Assembly (NCBI GenBank): GCA_900618065.1
Contig: UYIL01000003.1
Coordinates: 1,054,001 to 1,118,000, forward strand
Length of the DNA stretch: 64,000 bases
Reading direction: 5' to 3'
Source of the DNA: Streptococcus thermophilus
Lineage (GTDB): Bacteria; Actinomycetota; Actinomycetes; Mycobacteriales; Mycobacteriaceae
The notes under the pieces are model-generated. The model was not told the DNA's origin, did not search any database, and worked only from the letters and a program-made list of their open reading frames with translations. Of this stretch, positions 50,915 through 58,886 are shown piece after piece (position 1 is the stretch's first letter; every line of letters begins with the position of its first letter). A program made the translations under genes and the position numbers.

Positions 50915-52951
50915 TTACGGCAGCAGGCCCGAGATTTGCTTCTGGATCTCCCTGAACATCTGCGGGTTGAAGAAGTTCAAGGCGCCGATAATAGCTGCAA
51001 TGGAAGCTAGAGCGGTGAAGAAACTCAGCACGCCCTTAGCGGCAGGCGAGTCGACGGAGCCGTCGCCGGACCCGGTGTCACCGCCCTTGCCGGTGCCGAC
51101 CTTGACCGGCATCGTGACGTTGGTCTTCGCGTCGGTGGTGACGCGCAGAACCAGGTCACCCTTAGCGTTAGAGGGGACCTTCAGCTTGACGCTGGCCTTG
51201 CCGGCTTCACCCAGTCCCTTTTCACCGAGGTCGGGGTCAATGGCGCTGGATGCATTCGCGAGCTTCTCGCCCTCGGAGTTCTCCAGAGTGACTGTGACCT
51301 TCTTGGCAGGGTCATCAATGGTGTAGATCAGGGACGACAGCTCGACGGTCGTCTCCGCGCCAGGCTTGAGCGGCTGATCGACCTTTACGCCGACGGCGGA
51401 CTGACCGCGCGGGGCGAGCTCCTCGCCGCTCTTGAGGTACTGAATGAATGCGTCGACATCGACCAAGCCAATGTTGGACATCTCGGAACCCCTGGTCAGA
51501 GCCTCGAAGCTGTCGCCGCCGCCGAGCAGGAAGGTGGACCCAGCGATGACGTAGTCCTTCTCCATGTCCATCGGCTTACCGTCAATGGTGATGGAGGTGA
51601 TGCGCTTCCCCTGCTCAGCATCCGGGTTGTAGGTGTAGGACACGTTGTTGGACAAACCGAGTGCGAGACGCGGGCGGTCTCCACCCGGCTTCCACTGCTG
51701 CTCGAGAGCGTCCTTGAAGTCCTTACCCTTGATGGATTTGTAGGAGTTCTCGTTGCCGAACGGTTGAACCGAAAACGCCTGCTTGTAGGTGACATCACCG
51801 GCGGGAAGGTCGTCGCGAACACCACCGGCGTTCATGATGCCGATGTCCGGGGTGACGTTGGAGTTTGCAGCGACACTCCACTTAGCGGCCTCCGCGAGCA
51901 GGTTGTTCAGCGGCGATTCGACACCACGGTTGGAGCCGGATTCAGCCCCTTCGTTCCTGCCGCGGGTGAAGCTAACCGGAGTATTCGCGACGACCTTCTG
52001 GCCTTCCTGCTCCGCTTCCGCTTGGGCTGCCGAGACAGTTGCAGCGATCTCCGGATACGCCTTGTCGCATGCAAGGACGGTGGCATTGTCAACGAGCTTC
52101 GCCTCATCGACCGTGATCTCACCGGTCTCGCGGTTCACGCTCAGGTCAACGTTCGCGAATCCCTGCGAGTACTGGCCGGCCTGCGCCACGACCGGAGCGG
52201 TGGACTTGTCGGGGGCAGCGTAGACGTGGGTGTGGCCGAGGAAGGCGACATCGACAGCTTCGTCGAACTTATCTGGGGCAATGCCACCGGCGTGGACGAG
52301 AGCGACAACGACATCGGCCTCGTCGGAGTCCTTGATCTTCTTAGCCAGCTGGTTGGTGGTGGCCACCGGGTCGTTCCAGGTGATGCCCTTGATGCCGTCC
52401 GGGCTGACCAGGTTCGGCATGTCGGCCGTGACGGTGCCGATGAAGGCGACCTTCACTCCGTCGACTTCCTCGACGTGGTACGGCTTCGTGCCCTCCACGG
52501 AATCAGCGTTGGCAGCAAGGTACGAAAATTCCGCGTCCGGGATGACACGTTCAGATAAATCCGAGGCGCCCTTGTCGAATTCATGGTTGCCCACAGCGGA
52601 GACTTTCAGGCCCATCTGGTTGAGGACCTCGATGGTGGGAGCGTCGTCAAGCAGCATGGCAGCGAACGGAGAGGCGCCGATGTTGTCACCGGAGGAGGTG
52701 AAGATGTGCGCGTCGCCGAAAGGCTCCGCTTCTTTGTCGATGGCGCACTTCAAGCGCTCGGCGCCGGGGACGGAGTTCTCCGGCTTCTTCTCGTCCTCGT
52801 CGTACTCGAAGCGGCCGTGGAAGTCGGTGATGTTCGAGATGGAGATCTTGGCGGTCTGCTCATCTGCGGAAGCGACCGGCACGGTCAAAGTGGATGCGGG
52901 CACGGCGCTGATCGCCACGACAGCGATGGCGGTGCGCAAGTTCTTACGCAT
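50915..52951 (-). CDS. Secreted 5'-nucleotidase/UDP-sugar hydrolase with C-terminal anchor
   Basis: The 678-residue protein has a signal peptide (MRKNLRTAIAVVAISAVPAS), the metallophosphatase domain with NITDFHGRFE, SSGDNIGAS, VGNHEFDKG and LGHTHVYAA, the C-terminal nucleotidase domain with NAGGVRDDLPAG and GGGDSFEAL, and a further beta domain. A Gly/Ser linker and a membrane helix (GVLSFFTALASIAAIIGAL) attach it to the cell surface. It would degrade extracellular nucleotides. The ATG at 52951 has GAAAGG upstream. The 175 bases to the next gene show nothing else clear. Confidence 0.9.
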   Translation of the reverse strand: MRKNLRTAIAVVAISAVPASTLTVPVASADEQTAKISISNITDFHGRFEYDEDEKKPENSVPGAERLKCAIDKEAEPFGDAHIFTSSGDNIGASPFAAMLLDDAPTIEVLNQMGLKVSAVGNHEFDKGASDLSERVIPDAEFSYLAANADSVEGTKPYHVEEVDGVKVAFIGTVTADMPNLVSPDGIKGITWNDPVATTNQLAKKIKDSDEADVVVALVHAGGIAPDKFDEAVDVAFLGHTHVYAAPDKSTAPVVAQAGQYSQGFANVDLSVNRETGEITVDEAKLVDNATVLACDKAYPEIAATVSAAQAEAEQEGQKVVANTPVSFTRGRNEGAESGSNRGVESPLNNLLAEAAKWSVAANSNVTPDIGIMNAGGVRDDLPAGDVTYKQAFSVQPFGNENSYKSIKGKDFKDALEQQWKPGGDRPRLALGLSNNVSYTYNPDAEQGKRITSITIDGKPMDMEKDYVIAGSTFLLGGGDSFEALTRGSEMSNIGLVDVDAFIQYLKSGEELAPRGQSAVGVKVDQPLKPGAETTVELSSLIYTIDDPAKKVTVTLENSEGEKLANASSAIDPDLGEKGLGEAGKASVKLKVPSNAKGDLVLRVTTDAKTNVTMPVKVGTGKGGDTGSGDGSVDSPAAKGVLSFFTALASIAAIIGALNFFNPQMFREIQKQISGLLP

Positions 52952-53126
52952 GCGTGGGTACCTTTCGGTTCGAAAGCGGTGGGACAACACGGGTCTTCAT
53001 TCAGCTGCTGGCGAATGCCGAGACAGAGAACCGCAATCGAACTTAAGCGCGCAAGGTGGCGGAGACGTTAAGTTAGAATGTCCGCAACGTTAAGGAATTC
53101 TTGAGCTTTCACTTAGCTGTACGGAT

Positions 53127-55073
53127 TTACCACAGACCTCCGAGAAATTCACCCACGACGGCGGATCCGAGCTCGTCGAGATCCGGGGCGACAACGCGGC
53201 CGCCGGAGCGGGCCGCTAAAGCGTCGAGAAGCGCGACGAGGTTCGGGTCCTCCCCAAGCCGGAAAAACGTGGTGTTGGCCCCGCGCCGGGTGACAGTGTC
53301 GAGCTGCGTCACGGTCAGCGCGAGGGTCTCGCGTGTGGTGGGCCAGTAGAAGACGGGCTCGCCATCCTGTGTGAGGTGGGAGGTCGGTTCCCCGTCGGTG
53401 ACGACGAGCAGCGTGCGGTTCATGTTCGGGTGGCGCGAAAAGAACTGGTCGGCCAGCAGCAGCGCATGGTGCAGGTTCGTGCCCTTCTCCTGCAGCGGCG
53501 GCAAGGCAGTCAGTTCGGAAATGTCCATCGTCTGCGCGTAAAGGCCGAAACCGATCAGAGCGAGCTCGTCGCCACGGAACTGCGTGGAGATGAGGTGATG
53601 TAGAGCCAGGGCGGTTTGTTTCATCGGTAGCCAGCGCCCTTCCATCGCCATGGAGAAGGACGTGTCCACGAGCAACGCAACGGCGTTGCGGGTGCGCGCC
53701 TCCGTTTCCTGGACTTCTACGTCGCCGATCGTGATGTTCATTGGGCCCGCGCCCAGGGATCCTTCCGCGGCTTGACGCTGAATCGCATTGGTGATCGTGC
53801 GGGTCGTATCCCACGGCTGGGTGTCGCCAAATTCCCAGGCGCGGCTCGAGCCGGTCGGTTCACCGGTCTGGCCGGCGGACGACGAATCCCGTGAACCCTC
53901 ACGCGGGGAGAGATGCTGCGCGGCGTCCTGCAGCAGTGACTGGCCGAGTCGGCGCATGGCCTGCGGGGAGAGTCTGAGATGGCCGTCGTCACCCTTTTGG
54001 AGCAAGCCGCCATCGCGCAACGCCTTCTCTAAGTCTGAGAGTGTGCGCGCGGACACGGCAGCGTCTTGACCGAGCAGGTCTTCGATGTCTTCGAGATCGG
54101 CATCCGACGGTTTCAGGCCGGAGAGATCATCGGCCAGTTGGTCGAGCCGGCCCAAGTCCTCCATGGCTCGGGCAGCATCGCCCAACCCTAAGCCGTCATC
54201 TCCTTCGAACTGTTCGCCACTGTGCCAGTCGAGGTCGGGGCGGATGCCGCGCAGGTTCGCGTCCAGCTCGCTCATCAGGTTCATCAACTCCGGCGAGCCG
54301 AAGGCCTGCGCGGACAACTCCATGAGTTCGCGGCGCTGCTCGTCGGTCATCGAGTTGAGCATGCGTTGGGCGGCAGCGGAGCGTTTGGCCAACAACTCCA
54401 CGAGCTCGTCAATGGTCTGGGGGTTCTCCGGAAACTGCGCGCCGTGTTTGTCCATGAACGCCCGGAAGTCCTCCTCGGTGTCCTCGCCGAGGCGGTGCTT
54501 GCCCAGCAGAATGTTAAGGTCCCGCAGCATCTCCGCAATGGCGGCGCGGTCTTCATCCGTGGCGTTCTCAAGTGCATCCTTCATTCCGGAGAAACGCTGG
54601 TCGAGCATCTCCCGGCCGAGCAAATCCTTGATCTGCTCGAACTTTTCGCGTGCATCAGAGGATGTCCACTCGTAGGAGCCCAGTTCACTCACCGCGCCGG
54701 CAGGGGAATCGGGCAGGTTATCCAGCTGCATTTCCCGTAGTTGCCGGTCCATGTCGTCCATGTGCACGTCGCGGGCGAGTTGGCCGCGTTCGGCGAGCAC
54801 GGCGTCGTCGAGAAGCTTTTTCACGTCCTGCAGCGTCTTGCCCAGGTTGTGACGCTGCAGTAGGTTGCGGCGACGCTCGGAAATGCGAGCGACCAGGTCG
54901 TCATAGCCTTCGAAGCCGTCAGCACCGCGGCGGAGATATTCGCGCAGGGCACGTTCCGGGGAGTAACCGGCCATGACTTCATTGCCAATCTCCCGCAGCG
55001 CTTTCGTTAGGTCCGCCGGGGGAGCCAGGGGGTCCCGTCCGCCGGTATAGCGGGTGTAGCGGGATCTAGCCAT
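53127..55073 (-). CDS. VWA-domain protein, partner of MoxR-type ATPase, copy 2
   Basis: The 648-residue protein parallels copy 1 (19958-21889) throughout: N-terminal SRYTRYTGGRDPLAPPADLT, helical middle and C-terminal VWA domain with DTSFS (Asp470) and VTDGEPTSHL. It adds a few residues before the VWA domain (AAEGSLGAGPMNIT). The ATG overlaps the end of the ATPase gene by eight bases, exactly as in copy 1. Confidence 0.87.
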   Translation of the reverse strand: MARSRYTRYTGGRDPLAPPADLTKALREIGNEVMAGYSPERALREYLRRGADGFEGYDDLVARISERRRNLLQRHNLGKTLQDVKKLLDDAVLAERGQLARDVHMDDMDRQLREMQLDNLPDSPAGAVSELGSYEWTSSDAREKFEQIKDLLGREMLDQRFSGMKDALENATDEDRAAIAEMLRDLNILLGKHRLGEDTEEDFRAFMDKHGAQFPENPQTIDELVELLAKRSAAAQRMLNSMTDEQRRELMELSAQAFGSPELMNLMSELDANLRGIRPDLDWHSGEQFEGDDGLGLGDAARAMEDLGRLDQLADDLSGLKPSDADLEDIEDLLGQDAAVSARTLSDLEKALRDGGLLQKGDDGHLRLSPQAMRRLGQSLLQDAAQHLSPREGSRDSSSAGQTGEPTGSSRAWEFGDTQPWDTTRTITNAIQRQAAEGSLGAGPMNITIGDVEVQETEARTRNAVALLVDTSFSMAMEGRWLPMKQTALALHHLISTQFRGDELALIGFGLYAQTMDISELTALPPLQEKGTNLHHALLLADQFFSRHPNMNRTLLVVTDGEPTSHLTQDGEPVFYWPTTRETLALTVTQLDTVTRRGANTTFFRLGEDPNLVALLDALAARSGGRVVAPDLDELGSAVVGEFLGGLW

Positions 55074-56466
55074 AGATTGTTTCGCCTTCTCCGGAGTCTT
55101 TCGAGATCTTCCGGGACAAATAGAGGGATTCGATGCCGAGCTCAATGGCTGCGGCACGGTGGCCGTCCGAACCAGCGCCGTCCTCGGGTGCGAAGGCGGC
55201 GGCGAGGTCGTCGTACAGCGTTGCGCCGTCAAGATCCGGCAGGCCGGCGAGGAACTCAGCTGCTGTGACGTGCTCACCCGTGGAGATGGTGCGGGTGCCG
55301 TCCAGCGCGGCGATCAGCGGTGCGAAATCGATCTCGCGCACCGGACGCCGCACGGCCCCGGCGATGGCGGTGCGCAGGATGTACTCCAGCAACTCCCATT
55401 CGCGTCCTTCCTCGCCTGGTTCGAACTCGACCTTGCCGCCCATCACGTCGACGGCGGCTTCAAGGTCCACCAGGCGGGCAACGGGGTCCTCGCCTGACAC
55501 AGCGGCGCGGTGGCGAGCTGATGCAGCGACCGTTTCCGCGCCAGCGATGGCGAAGCGGGCGGACACGCCCGCTCGCTGGTTCACGGCAGGGGACTCGCGC
55601 AGCGCGCGGGTAAACCGTGCGAGGACCTCGAGCAGCACAGGCGGGATCTCGGCCGTGAGATCCGCTTCCTGCTCGATGACCGCCATTTCCGCGGCCAGCT
55701 CGAGCGGGTAGTGGGTGCGGATCTCCGCGCCGAAACGGTCCTTGAGCGGGGTGATGATGCGTCCGCGGTTCGTGTAATCCTCCGGGTTGGCGCTCGCTAC
55801 AACCAGCACATCGAGGGGCAGGCGCAGCATGTAACCGCGGATCTGAATATCGGCTTCCTCCATGACGTTGAGCATGGCTACTTGAATGCGTTCGGCGAGG
55901 TCAGGAAGCTCGTTGATGGCCACAATGCCACGGTTGGAGCGGGGGATGAGCCCGTAGTGGATCGTCTCCGGATCACCCAGCCTGCGGCCTTCAGCCACGC
56001 GCATCGGGTCCACATCACCGATCAGGTCCGCCACAGAGGTGTCCGGAGTGGCGAGCTTCTCGGAGTAGCGTTCGTCGCGGTGCAACCATGAAATCGGGGT
56101 CGCGTCGCCGTTCTCTGACACGAGCGCGCGCGAGGCATCGGTGATCGGGTGCAGCGGGTGTTCGCGCAGTTCGGAATCGGTCAGGACGGGGGTCCATTCG
56201 TCGAGAAGCGATGGCAGTGTGCGCAGCAACCGTGTCTTTCCCTGGCCGCGCTCGCCGAGCAGCACAATGTCGTGGCCGGCAATGATCGCGCGCTCGACTT
56301 GCGGAATGACCGTATTCTCCAGGCCGTGCAGCCCCTCCCACGGGTTGTCGCCTGCCGCCAGCGCCGCGAGAAGATTGTCTCGCAGCTCTTCACGGATCGT
56401 CCGGTACGGGTAATTCCCGCTTTCGCGCAGTTCACCGAGGGTCGAGATATTCGGAGCTGAAGTCAT
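55066..56466 (-). CDS. MoxR/ChlI-type AAA+ ATPase, copy 2
   Basis: The 466-residue protein has Walker A GERGQGKT and the same long central block as copy 1, RYSEKLATPDTSVADLIGDV to RFGAEIRTHYP, almost without change. The N-terminus and the segment after Walker A (LLDEWTPVLTDSELREHPLH) have diverged. The pair should form a second ATPase-VWA complex, possibly exchanging subunits with the first. Confidence 0.88.
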   Translation of the reverse strand: MTSAPNISTLGELRESGNYPYRTIREELRDNLLAALAAGDNPWEGLHGLENTVIPQVERAIIAGHDIVLLGERGQGKTRLLRTLPSLLDEWTPVLTDSELREHPLHPITDASRALVSENGDATPISWLHRDERYSEKLATPDTSVADLIGDVDPMRVAEGRRLGDPETIHYGLIPRSNRGIVAINELPDLAERIQVAMLNVMEEADIQIRGYMLRLPLDVLVVASANPEDYTNRGRIITPLKDRFGAEIRTHYPLELAAEMAVIEQEADLTAEIPPVLLEVLARFTRALRESPAVNQRAGVSARFAIAGAETVAASARHRAAVSGEDPVARLVDLEAAVDVMGGKVEFEPGEEGREWELLEYILRTAIAGAVRRPVREIDFAPLIAALDGTRTISTGEHVTAAEFLAGLPDLDGATLYDDLAAAFAPEDGAGSDGHRAAAIELGIESLYLSRKISKDSGEGETIYG

Positions 56467-56505
56467 GCGCCCCAGACTACTCCGGCTCGCCATACACTGG
56501 CCGGG

Positions 56506-57090
56506 ATGACAACTACGCGCGTTCTCCTCATCCGCCACGGTCAAACCCCCACGACCGGTGTGGTTTTGCCTGGTCGTGCAGCGGGCTTGCACCTTTCGGA
56601 GACGGGCCGCCAGCAAGCGGAACGTGTCGCTGTGCAGCTCAAGGAACGCTTCTCGCTTATCGACGCCATCTTCACCTCCCCCTTAGAACGCACCCGCGAA
56701 ACCGCGGAGCCGACCGCCCGTGCTTTCGCGCTGGAGCCGATCGTCGATGACGCGTTTGTTGAATGCGATTTCGGCGACTGGACGGGACAGAAGTTAACTG
56801 AGCTGAGCAAGTTGCCAGAGTGGCAAACCGTGCAGAAGACTCCTAGCCAGTTCCGGTTCCCTGGCGGGGAAAGCTTCGTGGAAATGCAGGATCGAGTCGT
56901 CGCCGGAATCGAGTTCGCGGCTGCTCAATTCCCGGGCGGCGTTGTCGCCTGCTGTAGCCATGCAGATCCCATCAAGGCGGCCATTACCTACTACCGCGGT
57001 GTGCACCTAGACGAATTCCAAAAAGCGAAAGCGGATCCGGCGTCAGTGACCGTCATTGAGTTCGCCGAAGGAGTGGGCCGCGTTGTCTGA
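56506..57090 (+). CDS. Histidine phosphatase/phosphomutase-like protein, copy 2
   Basis: The 194-residue protein has IRHGQTPTTG, TSPLERTRETAEPTARAF and CCSHADPIKAAITYY, as in copy 1 (23335-23877), but the sequences differ widely outside the motifs. It diverges from the ATPase gene across 39 bases; TACACT at 56491-56496 may serve as -10 of a leaderless message. The kinase-fold gene overlaps its end by eight bases. It has one GCTTATCGACG 11-mer (56655). Confidence 0.88.
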   Translation: MTTTRVLLIRHGQTPTTGVVLPGRAAGLHLSETGRQQAERVAVQLKERFSLIDAIFTSPLERTRETAEPTARAFALEPIVDDAFVECDFGDWTGQKLTELSKLPEWQTVQKTPSQFRFPGGESFVEMQDRVVAGIEFAAAQFPGGVVACCSHADPIKAAITYYRGVHLDEFQKAKADPASVTVIEFAEGVGRVV

Positions 57091-57832
57091 CCACACGCTT
57101 CAGCCGCCGTTCACACGCGAACTCGACCTGCTCACCCACGGCGACTTGGGCCTTGTGGGGCAGGTGGCCGGATCGTCGAACATGACCTTCGTCTTCGACA
57201 TCACCGCTGGTGATGAACAGGATGACAGCGATTACGCATGGGCTGTATTCAAGCCAGAAGCAGGGGAGCAGTACCTGCACGACTTCCCGCCCGCTTTATG
57301 GCGGAGGGAGCGCGCGGCGTTCCTGCTCAGCGAGCACCTCGGGTGGCACCTCGTCCCGCCGACTGTCGTGCGCGACATCGCGGGGTTAGGGATCGGTTCG
57401 CTGCAGCTGTACATCGACAATGACGGCTCCCACTACTTCCCGCTCTACGAAACGCGCGAGGACCTGCACGACCAGTTTCGCCGCATGGCCGTCTTCGACG
57501 TGCTGACCAATAACACCGACCGGAAGTCCGGCCATGTGCTGCTCGGCGAGGGGCCGTCCGGGCCCGAACACGTGTGGGGCATCGACCAGGGCCTCTGCTT
57601 TCACCAAGACCCTAAAATGCGTACCGTGATCTGGGACTTCGCGGGCGAGTTCATCGACTCGGCGCTCATCGAGGCCGTATCGTCGCTCATTTATGACGTT
57701 CCGGCCGACATCGCCGAGCTGCTCGAACCGGCGGAAGCCGAGGCACTGCAGGAACGCGCGCTACGCATTGCGGGGCTGCCCATGTTCCCCGCTCCGCGCC
57801 ACCAGTACCAGTTCCCGTGGCCGCTGGTGTAG
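57083..57832 (+). CDS. SCO1664-family protein with PI3/PI4-kinase-like fold, copy 2
   Basis: The 249-residue protein has GDLGLVGQVAGSSNMTFVFD, AVFKPEAGEQYLHDFPPALW, TNNTDRKSGHVLL and WGIDQGLCFHQDPKMRTVIW, the same motif order as copy 1. The TTG at 57083 is chosen because AAGGAG lies nine bases upstream and homology begins shortly after. A terminator follows the gene. Confidence 0.82.
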   Translation: MSDHTLQPPFTRELDLLTHGDLGLVGQVAGSSNMTFVFDITAGDEQDDSDYAWAVFKPEAGEQYLHDFPPALWRRERAAFLLSEHLGWHLVPPTVVRDIAGLGIGSLQLYIDNDGSHYFPLYETREDLHDQFRRMAVFDVLTNNTDRKSGHVLLGEGPSGPEHVWGIDQGLCFHQDPKMRTVIWDFAGEFIDSALIEAVSSLIYDVPADIAELLEPAEAEALQERALRIAGLPMFPAPRHQYQFPWPLV

Positions 57833-57849
57833 GGGGCGTCGACAAGCAA

Positions 57850-57887
57850 ACAGCCCCGAAACGCACCTGCAGTACGTTCGGGGCTGT
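57850..57887. terminator. Two-way terminator hairpin
   Basis: ACAGCCCCGAA (57850-57860) pairs with TTCGGGGCTGT (57877-57887). It lies between the convergent kinase-fold and cupin genes and probably ends both. T runs are absent. Confidence 0.7.
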
Positions 57888-57898
57888 CGCGAATGGGC

Positions 57899-58318
57899 TT
57901 AGACGCCGTCGGTCTCCTGCGGGTCGTTGTCCGCGTCAGCCTTCGTCTCGTGGCGCGTGCCGTGGTCGTGCTCCGGCGGCGCGTAGATGGAGTACAGCTT
58001 CGCGGGCTCCGAGCCCTCGTTGGTGAAATTGTGCCACTTGCCAGCCGGAACGAACGCAGCCCAGTCAGCGCCGACAACCTGGTCGACCTCGAGGTCGGTC
58101 TCGGACGCGCCGATCATCGCGCGCAGCTCGCCAGCCTCGAGGCGCAGGAACTGGTCGTGGTCGTCGTGAATTTCCGCGCCGATCTCGCCGCCCGGCGGGA
58201 TGGTCATTACGGTCAGCTGGAGGTTCTTGCCGGTCCACAGCGTGTCGCGGAAGGCCTCGTTGTCCACCGTCGCCTTCTCAATGTCAACGACGTACGGGTT
58301 GGGTCCTTGATCAGCCAT
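57899..58318 (-). CDS. Cupin-domain protein
   Basis: The 139-residue protein has the two cupin motifs: GGEIGAEIHDDHDQFLRLEA with His, His and Glu ligands, and FVPAGKWHNFTNEGSEP with the last His. It ends in an acidic tail with PPEHDHGTRHE. Such small cupins bind a metal ion; the reaction is unknown. The ATG at 58318 has AGGAGG close upstream. Confidence 0.88.
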   Translation of the reverse strand: MADQGPNPYVVDIEKATVDNEAFRDTLWTGKNLQLTVMTIPPGGEIGAEIHDDHDQFLRLEAGELRAMIGASETDLEVDQVVGADWAAFVPAGKWHNFTNEGSEPAKLYSIYAPPEHDHGTRHETKADADNDPQETDGV

Positions 58319-58377
58319 TGTTCCTCCTTATGTGTTGCGAACATCAGGCACCTTCAGTCTACCTAGAATCCAAGGGC

Positions 58378-58692
58378 ATGGATCTCCCCGAACGCATCCC
58401 GCTTAACGACGCTCGACTGGCCCACATCACGCGAGCCAACACGACCTTCGAGAACCTGCCCGAGCAACTTGAACAGGCCTGGAGCGAGCTGGCGCCGTTG
58501 ATCGAGTACTACGAAACCGGCTGGAGCGGCGACATGCAGAACTACCCCGGCGCGCAGTTCGGCGTCCTATCCGAAGACGGCGTGTGGAACGAGATGGGGC
58601 GGTTCTACCACGCACTGAAAGAGATCGCCGCCGTCTCCGCGCGCATTGTGCGCGAGTACGAAAACGGCGGCGAGTCTGGCGGCGAGAGCTAG
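58378..58692 (+). CDS. Small DUF4298-like protein
   Basis: The 104-residue protein has EQLEQAWSELAPLIEYYETG, WSGDMQNYPGAQFGVLSEDG and VWNEMGRFYHALKEIA. The pattern of a tyrosine-rich helix, a Trp-Asp turn and LSEDGV fits DUF4298. TAGAAT at 58363-58368 may be the -10 of a message starting close to the ATG at 58378. Function unknown. Confidence 0.65.
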   Translation: MDLPERIPLNDARLAHITRANTTFENLPEQLEQAWSELAPLIEYYETGWSGDMQNYPGAQFGVLSEDGVWNEMGRFYHALKEIAAVSARIVREYENGGESGGES

Positions 58693-58866
58693 TCCAGCGG
58701 CACGAGGGTAACGTCGGTTGTCGGTGGACTTCCAAATCTGAGTCTCCACAATGTTGCCCAGGCCTTCGTTCCACATGCCCTGCATGTACAGGACCCCGTT
58801 GATGTTGATCACGTCAGACGGGATCAAGGTCAAGTTGTTGGGGGTGATGACGCAACCGGATCGGAC
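58691..58866 (-). pseudogene. DUF4185-like fragment
   Basis: The minus strand encodes VITPNNLTLIPSDVININGV then LYMQGMWNEGLGNIVETQIW and KSTDN, a segment typical of DUF4185 domains found in actinobacterial secreted proteins. Nothing of the remaining domain is present on either side. Confidence 0.55.
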
Positions 58867-58886
58867 TCTAGCAAAAGGCCGCGGTT

